Position numbers and translations under genes: made by a program. Positions 7,051 to 14,906 of a DNA stretch of 64,000 bases are shown here, piece by piece. The DNA is from Candidatus Avisuccinivibrio pullicola (GTDB lineage Bacteria > Pseudomonadota > Gammaproteobacteria > Enterobacterales > Succinivibrionaceae), in contig DVOQ01000016.1 of assembly GCA_018713485.1 (NCBI GenBank), positions 1-64,000 on the forward strand. Reading direction: 5' to 3'. Position 1 is the first letter of the stretch, and each line of letters opens with the position of its first letter. The notes beneath the pieces were generated by a model, which was not told where the DNA came from, ran no database searches, and saw only the letters and a program-made list of their open reading frames with translations.

Positions 7051-8223
7051 ATGCAGACACCAGGCGCCAGTCGCCCTGGCAGCGTGCTCACCTACGTGAT
7101 ACTGTGCACGCTCATTCCGTTCTCGGGATCGCTCGTCTATCCCGTGTTAAGCCTTTACGTGACCACGGAATTACTGTTTACACCGCTGGGCACGAGTCTT
7201 TTGTACATCCTTCTGCCGGTTACCACCGTCATCGTGGTGCAGGTGGTGGGGCGTATGTCCGATTACGGACTGCAGCGGCCGCTTATAGTTTCCGTCTCCT
7301 GCGTGGCGGGGATCTGCTCCGGGGCCTTTCTGATGCTCCGTCCCGAGCTTATCCTGATGTGTACGCTAGGCGTGCTTTTTCTGGCCTTAAGTTCAGTGGG
7401 CTTTCCGCAGATGTTCGCCTCAGCCCGCGAATTTTCCCTGCGGGGCATGCGCTCGTCCATCATGTTCACGACCTTCCTGCGCGCCCTGTGCTCACTTGCC
7501 TGGGTGATTGGACCGCCTGTCGCCTACTTTATCGCCACGGGGCATTCCTTTAATCTGCTCTTTATCTTGAGCGCCCTGATGTACGTCGTCTCGGGGCTTA
7601 TCGCCTTCTTCTTCCTCCCCCATATCCGCATCGAGCCCGTGGAGGGCGTGAGCGCTAAGGAAAATCCCTTAAAGAGTCTGCCGGTGCTGCTGCTCTTTAT
7701 TGCCTGCGCGGCTATGTTCACCGCCTTTAATTCCTATATTGTGACCATGCCGCTCTATATCACCGAGGAGCTTAAGCTCGACAAATCGCTCCCCGGCTAC
7801 ATGATGGGCCTGGCCGCTTTCCTTGAAATCCCCATCATGTTGCTGGCCGCAAAGGCGGCGCGGGTTACGGGTTTAAAGAGCATCGTGGTGACGGGCGGCG
7901 TGTGCCTTGTCCTGTTCCTTGTCTGCATGATCTTCGTGAAGGACGCGCGGCTCTTTTTAGCCCTGCAGATCCTAAGCGCGCTCTTTATCGGTCTCGTCGG
8001 TTCCATGGGTATGGTGTATTTCCAGGAGCTGCTGCCCACCATCCCGGGGCAGTCCACCTCGCTGTTTATCAATGCCGGTACGGCCGGGCAGATCGCAGGC
8101 GGTGCCCTCATCGCGCTCTCGGCCCTGGGTTCTTACCGTTATATCTTTATGGCAGGACTCGCTTTTGCCCTTGTAAGCCTTGTCGTGCTTATCTTCGTGA
8201 AAAAGCCTGCGTCCGTGCGCTAG
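7051..8223 (+). CDS. SetA/SetB-like sugar efflux transporter (MFS)
   Basis: 390 residues with 12 predicted membrane helices. Strong family blocks: VGFPQMFASARE followed by SSIMFTTFLRALCSLAWVIG (cf. the PQMFALARE and FLRAQVSLAWVIGPP blocks of SetB), then YITEELKLDKSLPGYMMGLA and GMVYFQELLP. Set proteins export sugars or sugar phosphate analogues such as lactose and glucosides across the inner membrane and are linked to relief of sugar-phosphate stress. AGGAG is well spaced before the ATG. It lies 27 bases after the exonuclease gene, so cotranscription is likely. Confidence 0.88.
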   Translation: MQTPGASRPGSVLTYVILCTLIPFSGSLVYPVLSLYVTTELLFTPLGTSLLYILLPVTTVIVVQVVGRMSDYGLQRPLIVSVSCVAGICSGAFLMLRPELILMCTLGVLFLALSSVGFPQMFASAREFSLRGMRSSIMFTTFLRALCSLAWVIGPPVAYFIATGHSFNLLFILSALMYVVSGLIAFFFLPHIRIEPVEGVSAKENPLKSLPVLLLFIACAAMFTAFNSYIVTMPLYITEELKLDKSLPGYMMGLAAFLEIPIMLLAAKAARVTGLKSIVVTGGVCLVLFLVCMIFVKDARLFLALQILSALFIGLVGSMGMVYFQELLPTIPGQSTSLFINAGTAGQIAGGALIALSALGSYRYIFMAGLAFALVSLVVLIFVKKPASVR

Positions 8224-8292
8224 AGGAGGGAATTTCTCTTTTCCTGAGGCAGGCGGGGCTGCGCGGTACGGGCTCTTTTGGTGCGGCGTGCC

Positions 8293-8321
8293 TTGCAATA
8301 GGGCGGGTGATACTCTATATT
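8293..8321 (+). promoter_or_regulatory. Promoter of gltS
   Basis: TTGCAA (8293-8298), 17-base spacer, TATATT (8316-8321); the start would lie about 37 bases before the ATG. Near-consensus sigma-70 layout. Confidence 0.7.
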
Positions 8322-8364
8322 TAAGGGTTGATTTGAGGTACACCGCTTTGCTTAAGGAATGATC

Positions 8365-9579
8365 ATGGGTTCGGAAATCGCTTTTACCTATACTTTTGGC
8401 ATGCAGGAGACGGTCGCCATCGCTGTGTTGCTGCTGATGTTAGGCCGTCTCGTCAAACATTTCGTGGAACCCCTGAGGCGCTTCTACATTCCCGCCCCCG
8501 TGGTCGGAGGCATCATCTTCTCCTTCTTCACTCTCTTCGGTCACGAATTTCAGCTCTTTGAGTTTACCTTCGATCAGTCCCTTAAAAATCTGCTCATGCT
8601 CGCCTTCTTCACCACGGTGGGTTTTGCCGCTTCGTTCCGCATGCTGGTGCGCGGCGGTATCAGCGTGTCGATTTTCCTGTGCGTGGCCATTCTGCTTATC
8701 GTCACGCAAAACTGCGTGGGCGTGGGACTGTCGGTGCTCTTTGGCATGAATCCTCTCATGGGACTGGCCACCGGCTCCATCGCCCTGACCGGAGGTCATG
8801 GCACGGCGGCAGCCTTTGGCCCTGAGCTGGTCAAGGCCGGCATGGAGGCGGGGCTTTCGGTGTCCATCGCTGCGGCTACCTTTGGCCTTGTGGCCGGGTG
8901 CATGATTGGCGGTCCCGTGGGCAAGCGTCTTTTAAACCGCTACAACTTAAAGTGTCACACCTCCGACGCCACTGACAACAGCGAGATGGTGGAGGGCAAG
9001 CTTACCCACGAGCAGAAAAACATCGATGAAAATCTGCTCTTCAAGGCGGTGGGCTATATCATCATCTGCATGGGTATAGGGCATTTCATCATTCTGGGCT
9101 GTTCTTCCGTGGGGATCGTGCTTCCGGCCTATCTTGGCCCCATGATGGTTGCCGCTGCGGTGCGCAACTTCCTTGATTTCACGCACCGCCCCCTGCCGCT
9201 GCATTCCATTAACGTTGTGGGCAGCATCTCGCTGCAGCTCTTCCTCGCCATCGCTCTCATGACCTTAAATCTCTGGGAATTAGCCTCCCTGGCGGTGCCG
9301 CTCGTTACCATTCTCCTCGTGCAGACCGTGGTCATGGCTCTGTTTGCCTACTTCGTCACCTTCCGTATCATGGGACGTGATTATGATGCGGCGGTGATCG
9401 CTACCGGTCACTGCGGCTTTGGCCTCGGCGCCACTCCCAACGCCATGGCGAACATGGAGACCTTCACGGGAGCTAACGGCTATTCTCCCAAGGCATTCTT
9501 CGTAGTTCCCATCGTGGGCGCGCTCTTTATCGATTTCGTCAACGCTACTGTGCTGACCATCTTTATCAGCATCCTTTAA
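8365..9579 (+). CDS. gltS: Sodium/glutamate symporter
   Basis: 404 residues, the usual size for GltS, an inner-membrane Na+-coupled glutamate importer. Two homologous halves each with a re-entrant loop: GGHGTAAAFGPELVKAG in the first and GHCGFGLGATPNAMANM in the second. About ten membrane helices are visible. Two ATG codons (8359, 8365) are possible; AAGGA at 8354-8358 abuts the first and is correctly spaced for the second, so 8365 is chosen. It has its own promoter and a strong terminator, so it is a single-gene unit. Confidence 0.95.
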   Translation: MGSEIAFTYTFGMQETVAIAVLLLMLGRLVKHFVEPLRRFYIPAPVVGGIIFSFFTLFGHEFQLFEFTFDQSLKNLLMLAFFTTVGFAASFRMLVRGGISVSIFLCVAILLIVTQNCVGVGLSVLFGMNPLMGLATGSIALTGGHGTAAAFGPELVKAGMEAGLSVSIAAATFGLVAGCMIGGPVGKRLLNRYNLKCHTSDATDNSEMVEGKLTHEQKNIDENLLFKAVGYIIICMGIGHFIILGCSSVGIVLPAYLGPMMVAAAVRNFLDFTHRPLPLHSINVVGSISLQLFLAIALMTLNLWELASLAVPLVTILLVQTVVMALFAYFVTFRIMGRDYDAAVIATGHCGFGLGATPNAMANMETFTGANGYSPKAFFVVPIVGALFIDFVNATVLTIFISIL

Positions 9580-9582
9580 GCT

Positions 9583-9604
9583 ACGGGAGCCTGGCTCCCG
9601 TTTT
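9583..9604 (+). terminator. Terminator of gltS
   Basis: ACGGGAGCC-T-GGCTCCCGT followed by TTTT, starting 4 bases after the stop codon. Confidence 0.9.
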
Positions 9605-9705
9605 ACGCCGTGAGATTTCAGGCAGGGTTCCTTAAGGGGCTCTGTCTTAGAAAGGTTAAGAACTGAGAAGAGCAGGGCAGGACGTCTTGCTCAGGAAAAA
9701 GCATG

Positions 9706-9733
9706 AAAAAAGGGAGCCAGTGCTCCCCTTTTT
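9706..9733. terminator. Bidirectional terminator at the end of the HPr gene
   Basis: GGGAGC-CAGT-GCTCCC flanked by an A6 run on the left and a T run on the right; it can end transcription of the HPr gene on the minus strand and read-through from gltS. Confidence 0.85.
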
Positions 9734-9747
9734 CTTATCTGAGGCTA

Positions 9748-10008
9748 TTAAAGCAGCTTCTCTATGCTGCTCTTAAGACCCGTATAGGCGTCTAATTCAT
9801 CAGGTCCTTCGCAGGTGATGGTCACCTCCTGCTGATAGCGGATCCCTAGGCCCATCAGGGCAAAGATACCGCCCTTAAGGCTCACGGACTTGCCGTTGGT
9901 GCTTAAGGTGATATTGCTCTTAAACTTGGAGGCGGCGGCGATAAGCTGCCCTGCCGGACGGGCATGCACGCCGTCACGGTCTTTGATGGTATAGGTAAAT
10001 TGCTGCAT
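9748..10008 (-). CDS. HPr family phosphocarrier protein
   Basis: 86 residues, normal for HPr. His15 sits in GVHARPA, the site phosphorylated by enzyme I in the sugar phosphotransferase system. The position of regulatory Ser46 is Gly (SLKGGIFALMG), so it cannot be a target of an HPr kinase and may be a specialised HPr (NPr or similar). No ptsI, crr or PTS permease is nearby; the gene is a single unit with its own terminator. Whether it belongs to a sugar PTS, to the nitrogen PTS or is purely regulatory is open. Confidence 0.85.
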   Translation of the reverse strand: MQQFTYTIKDRDGVHARPAGQLIAAASKFKSNITLSTNGKSVSLKGGIFALMGLGIRYQQEVTITCEGPDELDAYTGLKSSIEKLL

Positions 10009-10057
10009 ATACAGAACCCGGAAAAACTAAAGTTAATCTACGCAGGTAATTATACAC

Positions 10058-10399
10058 CTAAGCGCTGCGTCCGTTGGAGACTCCGTCCTGAGAGGACTCA
10101 CTGTCCCCGGGGACTTCTCCGGAGAGCAGGCGCTCCTTTAATTTCTGTCCCGATTTAAAGGTCGTGACGCGACGCGGGGAAATCATCACTTCCTTCCCCG
10201 TCTTGGGATTACGCCCCGGACGGGCGTTTTTCATCTTGAGCTCGAAATTACCAAAGCCTGTGAGTTTGACGGGATCGCCTAACTCCAGCGAGGTGGCAAT
10301 GGTCTCAAAGAAATCCTCAACGAACAGCAGCGCCTTGGACTTGGGAAAACCGTATTTCTCGATGAGCCTGTCGGCGATTTCTGCGCGCGTTAATGCCAT
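10058..10399 (-). CDS. ihfA: Integration host factor alpha subunit
   Basis: 113 residues. [12 protein letters not shown] at the start, [10 protein letters not shown] and the DNA-intercalating arm [12 protein letters not shown] are the marks of IhfA, which pairs with IhfB to bend DNA at specific sites in replication, recombination and gene control. An upstream ATG (10414) exists, but MALT is the usual start and has an AAAGAGA ribosome site. The C-terminus carries a short acidic/Ser-rich tail. In many gammaproteobacteria ihfA follows pheT; here it stands alone. HU is the alternative, but the MALT start and length favour IhfA. Confidence 0.88.
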   Translation of the reverse strand: MALTRAEIADRLIEKYGFPKSKALLFVEDFFETIATSLELGDPVKLTGFGNFELKMKNARPGRNPKTGKEVMISPRRVTTFKSGQKLKERLLSGEVPGDSESSQDGVSNGRSA

Positions 10400-10749
10400 G
10401 GTGTCTCTTTTCATCCATAATACCTATAGTACTCTTCAGGCCTCACCGCTCTCAGGGCGACACATTTTCCTGAGGGTTATTACCTGATCTTGACCGCTAG
10501 AGGGCCTTACATGAAAATCCACAGCCCTATTATAACGGAACGGCTTTAAGTGCATGGAGCTTTTTGGGCAAAAACAGGTGATTTTTCAGGATTTTTTGAG
10601 CAAGGGCGCATTTTTACGCGGCCAGGGGCGTTCTCCCCTGGAGAACTATGCACTTAAAGAGGGCCCCGAGGTTCTGAGAAGAACCGGCACGTGCCCGGAC
10701 AGGAAAACAGTTAGGTTAAGATTGCAAAAAGTCAATCTTTCGTTCTATT
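10400..10749. other. Gene-free interval between ihfA and the UmuD-like gene
   Basis: No supported gene. It must hold the ihfA promoter on the minus strand. On the plus strand a perfect inverted repeat AAGATTG (10718-10724) and CAATCTT (10733-10739), 8 bases apart, lies just upstream of the promoter at 10750. A 74-codon frame at 10554-10778 has no ribosome site and no recognisable protein character. Confidence 0.6.
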
Positions 10750-10826
10750 TTGCAAGGCAGCTTACATTTTTCAGATAATTTTCATGCATTCGGGGAACTT
10801 TGGTTTAAAGTGTATTAAAGTGTATT
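10750..10826 (+). promoter_or_regulatory. Promoter and tandem repeat upstream of the UmuD-like gene
   Basis: TTGCAA (10750-10755), 18-base spacer, GATAAT (10774-10779). Downstream, AAAGTGTATT occurs twice in direct tandem (10807-10816, 10817-10826), one helical turn per copy, which looks like a protein-binding site. No LexA box of the CTG-N10-CAG type was seen. Confidence 0.5.
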
Positions 10827-10876
10827 ATTAATACGTGGGTGTGCTTATTGCGCAGATCCCGCTGAGGACAGAGAGA

Positions 10877-11251
10877 ATGGAAGTTGAAGAAATAGGCTGC
10901 GGCACGGAGCTTGATCTCAATGCCCTGCTGCAGGCTGATAGACCTTCTTCCTTTATCTTCAGGATGGGCTCGGGCGTGATGCATGAGGCGGGGATCGACA
11001 AGGGTGACTTTGTGGTCATACGCCGCGATCGCGAACCTGAGAACGGGGATCTGGTGGTGGTGAAGGCACCTGCGGGATTTTACCTGAGGCTGTGGCGGGA
11101 CGGCGAAAGACCTTCCCTGCTAGCCGGCATCAGCGGAGATGATCTGCTTCCAAAAATTCACGGGCACTGTCACGTTTTTGGGGTAGTAGCGGGAATTTTT
11201 CGACGCAGGTCACGCCGTAGCGGTAAAAAAACGGACGGGGTCTGCCGTTAA
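10877..11251 (+). CDS. UmuD'-like S24-fold protein lacking the catalytic dyad
   Basis: 124 residues from ATG 10877 (AGGA upstream); a GTG at 10835 gives a longer form without a ribosome site. It aligns by eye with the UmuD C-terminal domain: ELDLNALLQADRPSSFIFR, GIDKGDFVVI, ENGDLVVV, HVFGVVAGIFR. In UmuD the self-cleaving dyad is Ser60 (GDSM) and Lys97. Here the serine position is Val34 (SGVM) and the lysine position is Arg71 (FYLRLW). The protein starts near the point where UmuD is normally cleaved, so it resembles ready-made UmuD'. No umuC (DNA polymerase V) follows. Role: unknown; possibly a translesion-polymerase partner or a structural relative. The Arg/Lys-rich C-terminal tail is unusual. 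Confidence 0.7.
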   Translation: MEVEEIGCGTELDLNALLQADRPSSFIFRMGSGVMHEAGIDKGDFVVIRRDREPENGDLVVVKAPAGFYLRLWRDGERPSLLAGISGDDLLPKIHGHCHVFGVVAGIFRRRSRRSGKKTDGVCR

Positions 11252-11353
11252 AAAGCAGACGTTGTCATAACAAGAACAACAACGTGACTCCCAAGAGGAC
11301 ATTTGGAGACTTTGCGGAGAAATCCGCAGAACTAAATTTAGAAAGGGGCCAGT

Positions 11354-13153
11354 ATGACTTTCTTCAGAAATCTCGGAATGCGCAAGAAGCTGCTCAGCGG
11401 CTTCGGTTTCGTGATCATCCTGTCGATCATCGTTTCCGCCATTGCCGCTACTAATATTTACACCTCCATGCAGGTGGAGCAGACTCTCAAACAGGCCTCT
11501 ACCGTAGAGACGACACGGACCCTGGCCTTATTTGAAAAATACAATGCCGTCCATAAGTGGCTGCATGATCTGCAGGTAGCCCCAACGCCGGCTCTCGTCA
11601 ATCAGGGCAAGAATTTAGTCAATGACCTGCGGGCAGGTGTGAACCAGAATGCTGAGTTCGTGCCGCAGTTCTTTATTGAGGACGTGCAGGCCGCCCGCTC
11701 CCACTGCGTCAAGCTCGTGGATGCCCTTGAAAAGAGTTCCTTCTATTCGCTCCTTGAAAAGGAAGACTATGAGGCTGCCGATAAGGTTTTCCTGAAGGAA
11801 ATCCTGCCGTACTCCTCGGCCGCGAACGCCGCCTTCTTCAGATTAGTGAAGGAGAGCAACGAGAATATCGCCACCAACATCGATGAGCTTGAAATGAGCT
11901 CAGCCTTCATCACCGTGCTGGCGGTGACGGGCGTGGGCGTGATCCTGGCCATTCTCCTTGCCTATTTCACCGCTAACTACATCGTGGGTCACACGGTCAG
12001 GCTTTCGCAGATCGCCGACCGTCTCAAGAACGGTAACTTCAACCTCGACATTGATAAGAAGAAGGTGCCGGGCGATGAAATCGGGCATATTTACCGCGAC
12101 TTCTATGAGATTGCCGTGACGCTCAATATGACCATCGCCAGGGTTATCGCCGTGTCCAACGCCCTTGAGGAATACTCCAAGGAACTCAATACCGCCTCGC
12201 AGTCCATTTCCGACGGCGCGCACGTGGCTGAGAGCCGTTCCATCACGGTGGCTGCGGCCTCTGACGAGATGGTTTCCACCACCACGGATATCGCCCGTAA
12301 CTGCCATACCGCGCAGGATACTTCCGAGCTGACCCGTCAGGAGACCTCTAACGGCGTGGATAAGGTGCGTACCACCGTAGCCCGCATTAAGGAGCAGAGC
12401 CTGCAGACCCAGGAAGACTCCGAGAAGGTGCTGCGTCTTGCCGAGCAGTCGCAGAAGATTGGCTCCATCGTGGGAACCATTGACGAGATCGCCGCGCAGA
12501 CTAACCTCCTCGCGCTGAACGCCGCCATTGAGGCGGCCCGCGCCGGTGAGGCCGGACGCGGCTTCGCCGTGGTCGCCGATGAGGTGCGTGCCCTCGCTTC
12601 CCGTACCTCGCAGTCCACGCAGGAAATTACCGCCATGGTCAAGTCGGTGCAGGATGACAGCCGCGAGGCTACCGAGTCCATGAAGGCCTCCGTGGAGCAG
12701 ATTGAGGATATGGCCTCCAAGGCCGGCGAGCTTGAGGAAACCCTCAACAACATCATGAACAGCGTGAATAACGTGAACTCGCAGATCATCCAGATCGCCA
12801 CCGCCGCCGAGCAGCAGACCACGGCCACTTCCGAGATCTCCACCAATATGCAGGGCATTACCGAAATGGCCCAGCAGTCGGTGGACGTGTCGGACAATGC
12901 CGCGGCCATCGCCCAGACCGCCGTGGAGCTCATCGAGACCCTGATGAAGGATCTGGATTTCTTCACCTTAAACGAGGCGCTGCTTGACCGCAAGGAGTTA
13001 GACAAGTTAGCTCATGCCGCTCCTGTGCCGCCTAAGAACATGGGGGTAGTGGACGAGAGCCCCGTCTCGGTGCCTGGCACTACCAAGGCTAATGCGGGCG
13101 AGAATGCTCCCGCTCCCGCAGCTGAGGAGACTCCCGCTCCCATGCCGGTTTAG
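11354..13153 (+). CDS. Methyl-accepting chemotaxis protein
   Basis: 599 residues, inner-membrane chemoreceptor. TM1 ~15-33, periplasmic four-helix-type sensor ~34-183, TM2 ~184-207, HAMP ~208-262, then the cytoplasmic coiled-coil with the conserved hairpin tip ([20 protein letters not shown], ~380-400) that contacts CheA/CheW. The C-terminus is a Pro/Ala-rich tail without an NWETF-type pentapeptide for CheR/CheB tethering. An AGGGG site precedes the ATG, and a small hairpin TGCGGA-GAAA-TCCGCA (11313-11328) lies in the leader. The ligand cannot be predicted. No other chemotaxis genes are in the window. Confidence 0.93.
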   Translation: MTFFRNLGMRKKLLSGFGFVIILSIIVSAIAATNIYTSMQVEQTLKQASTVETTRTLALFEKYNAVHKWLHDLQVAPTPALVNQGKNLVNDLRAGVNQNAEFVPQFFIEDVQAARSHCVKLVDALEKSSFYSLLEKEDYEAADKVFLKEILPYSSAANAAFFRLVKESNENIATNIDELEMSSAFITVLAVTGVGVILAILLAYFTANYIVGHTVRLSQIADRLKNGNFNLDIDKKKVPGDEIGHIYRDFYEIAVTLNMTIARVIAVSNALEEYSKELNTASQSISDGAHVAESRSITVAAASDEMVSTTTDIARNCHTAQDTSELTRQETSNGVDKVRTTVARIKEQSLQTQEDSEKVLRLAEQSQKIGSIVGTIDEIAAQTNLLALNAAIEAARAGEAGRGFAVVADEVRALASRTSQSTQEITAMVKSVQDDSREATESMKASVEQIEDMASKAGELEETLNNIMNSVNNVNSQIIQIATAAEQQTTATSEISTNMQGITEMAQQSVDVSDNAAAIAQTAVELIETLMKDLDFFTLNEALLDRKELDKLAHAAPVPPKNMGVVDESPVSVPGTTKANAGENAPAPAAEETPAPMPV

Positions 13154-13164
13154 GTTTGACTTTA

Positions 13165-13390
13165 ACTAATGCCGCGAAATTCCCCATGCGTGAGCGTGGG
13201 GATGAAAGCGGCAGGTGTCGCACATTTTGATCATGTAGAATGCCCTCTAAGAACTCAGGAACGAGTTTTTTGCTCCTACCTGATGGGGGCATTGTGGACA
13301 TGCCCGTAAGTACCCGGTAATGGGTGCTTACTAAAAGTGAGGCACCGACCTCACGAAACCTCGCACGGAAGTGCGTAGGTAGTTCATAGC
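13165..13390 (+). mobile_element. Miniature IS200/IS605 derivative (PATE-like)
   Basis: The left hairpin (13170-13213) has outer arms TGCCGC/GCGGCA and inner arms CCCCATGC/GCGTGGGG, the same architecture as the left end of the complete element at 5200-5240. The right part ends in CCTCGCAC-GGAA-GTGCGTAGG then TAGTTCAT, matching the complete element's right hairpin and its TAGTTCAC end. Between them are further stems: GTAAGTACCC/GGGTGCTTAC (~13308-13332) and GTGAGG/CCTCAC (13337-13354), as in an omega-RNA scaffold. tnpA and nearly all of tnpB are missing, so it would need a transposase in trans. Confidence 0.6.
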
Positions 13391-13412
13391 TTAAGGACTC
13401 TGTCCTGCAAAG

Positions 13413-13435
13413 AAGGCGGTAACCCCGCCTTTTTT
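13413..13435 (+). terminator. Intrinsic terminator downstream of the chemoreceptor gene and small element
   Basis: AAGGCGG-TAACC-CCGCCTT followed by a T run. A small hairpin AGGAC-TCT-GTCCT (13394-13406) precedes it. Confidence 0.85.
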
Positions 13436-13672
13436 GTTGCCCTTCTTTCATGCCTCTGAGAAACTGCATGCCGCACGCGTTTACACAGGAAAACGTCTTA
13501 CGTCATTTTTGAAGAGTAGTTAGTTTAACAGAGTATAGTTTTACCTCTTTTAAGACCGGGGCTCTTCAGGGATGATCTGCCCGTCAGGTGAACTAAAGCC
13601 TGTGCTGAGTGTGGCTTTTAACGCTGTTAAGATCAGAGGACAGAAAACTGTCCTCCTGCAGTAAGGTAAAAG

Positions 13673-14845
13673 ATGTTAAACGGAATCTCCGAGCGCGCCG
13701 CCCTGCTTGGTAATCGCGCCTCTTTTTTAATGGCAGGGCTTGGCATTGCAGCCTGGGCTCCCATGATCCCCTTCGTCAAGGAGCGTTTTGCCCTTGATGA
13801 GCATACCTTAGGTCTGCTCCTTCTCTGCGTGGGAGCGGGAGCCTTTTCCTTTATGCCGGTATGCTCGGTCATTGCCTATCGCCTCGGCTGCCGTTTAGCC
13901 TGCCGCCTGGCCGCCCTCGGCCTTGGCGCGATGCTCTGCGCCGTGGCGGTTATCGACAATGTTTATCTCATGGCCGCAGCCCTTTTTGTCATGGGCTGCT
14001 TCTCAGTAACTTTAGATGTGGTCTCCAATATCAACGCCGCGCAGCTTGAAATCGATATTGACCGCCCCATCATGTCGGGTATGCACGGACTGTACAGCGT
14101 GGGCGGTTTTATAGGCTCGCTGAGCTTTACCTTCCTGCTCTCGCATGAACTGTCGCTTATCAGTTCCGCTCTCATCATGGTGGCGGTTCTGGTTTTAAGT
14201 GCCGTGTTTCCCTTCCGGGGACTTTACGGTTCCATGAAAGCGGCGGAGGAAAACAGGGAAAGCTCTGAGGACAGACGCCGGGGAAAATCCGCGCTCTTCC
14301 ATCCCACGGTACTGCTTATCGGCGTACTCTGCTTTATCATGTTCATGACCGAGGGATCGATCCTTGACTGGTCGGGCGTGTTCCTCAACGAGAACCGTCA
14401 TCTCGATATCAGCATGGCCGGTTATGGCTACTCGGCCTTCGCCATTACCATGACCTTCTTCCGTTTAACTGGCGATCGCATTGTGCGCACCTTTGGCCGC
14501 CGTGCGGTACTGGTATCAGGAACGGTGTTCGTGGCCTTAGGTTACGGGCTGACGGTAAGCGTGCCCACAGTGTGGGCGGCGCTTCTTGGGTTTGCCCTGA
14601 TCGGAGTGGGGGCTTCTAACGTGGTACCGCAGTTAGTCTCGGTAGCCGCCGCGATTAAGGAAGTGCCGGTGCACGTCTCGGTATCGGTGGTAAATGCGGT
14701 GGGCTTTACGGGATCGCTGATAGGTCCTGCCCTGATTGGCTTTATCGCCCATCAGATCACTCTCCCCTATACCTTTATTCTGCAGGCCATTGCGGTGCTG
14801 TGCGTGGGGGCGATCTGCTTCAGGCTGCTTAAGGGCAGGCGCTAA
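13673..14845 (+). CDS. YbjJ-like MFS transporter
   Basis: 390 residues with 12 membrane helices. It resembles the YbjJ/fucose-permease-like branch: an early AAWAPMIPFVKERF segment, SGMHGLYSVGGFIGS in helix 5, TEGSILDWSGVFL at the start of the second half, and the GVGASNVVPQLVSVAA block. The substrate is unknown; relatives are loosely annotated as sugar or drug transporters. It ends 61 bases before usg and is probably a separate unit. Confidence 0.8.
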   Translation: MLNGISERAALLGNRASFLMAGLGIAAWAPMIPFVKERFALDEHTLGLLLLCVGAGAFSFMPVCSVIAYRLGCRLACRLAALGLGAMLCAVAVIDNVYLMAAALFVMGCFSVTLDVVSNINAAQLEIDIDRPIMSGMHGLYSVGGFIGSLSFTFLLSHELSLISSALIMVAVLVLSAVFPFRGLYGSMKAAEENRESSEDRRRGKSALFHPTVLLIGVLCFIMFMTEGSILDWSGVFLNENRHLDISMAGYGYSAFAITMTFFRLTGDRIVRTFGRRAVLVSGTVFVALGYGLTVSVPTVWAALLGFALIGVGASNVVPQLVSVAAAIKEVPVHVSVSVVNAVGFTGSLIGPALIGFIAHQITLPYTFILQAIAVLCVGAICFRLLKGRR

Positions 14846-14906
14846 GTCTGTCGCCAGCGCGGTCAGTTAAGTTACAATAGTGCCATTCAAATTTAAGGAA
14901 AAAAGA

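Larger units (their letters stand above)
13154..13672. other. Gene-free interval holding a miniature IS605 element and a terminator
   Basis: No supported protein gene. It contains the IS200/IS605-derived element (13165-13390) and the plus-strand terminator (13413-13435). The remaining ~235 bases before the MFS gene include no clear feature. A 126-codon frame on the minus strand covers the element and is judged a shadow. Confidence 0.65.

Noticed and set aside
7047-7553. 168-codon frame in another phase over the SetA-like gene
   Set aside because: The overlapping MFS protein is clearly real; this frame is rich in Arg/His/Ala as expected of a shadow in GC-rich DNA.
10554-10778. 74-codon plus-strand frame
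   Set aside because: No ribosome site, no recognisable features, and it overlaps the promoter of the UmuD-like gene.
12337-13005. 222-codon Ser/Ala-rich minus-strand frame
   Set aside because: Antisense of the chemoreceptor signalling domain; composition typical of a mirror frame.
13176-13213. Hairpin resembling a type I-E CRISPR repeat (TTCCCC ... GGGGATGAA)
   Set aside because: Only one copy, stem longer than usual for I-E repeats, no spacer periodicity and no cas genes. Its outer arms match the left end of the IS605 element, which explains it better.
13089-13469. 126-codon minus-strand frame
   Set aside because: It covers the miniature IS element and the antisense of the chemoreceptor tail; no ribosome site and no protein family.
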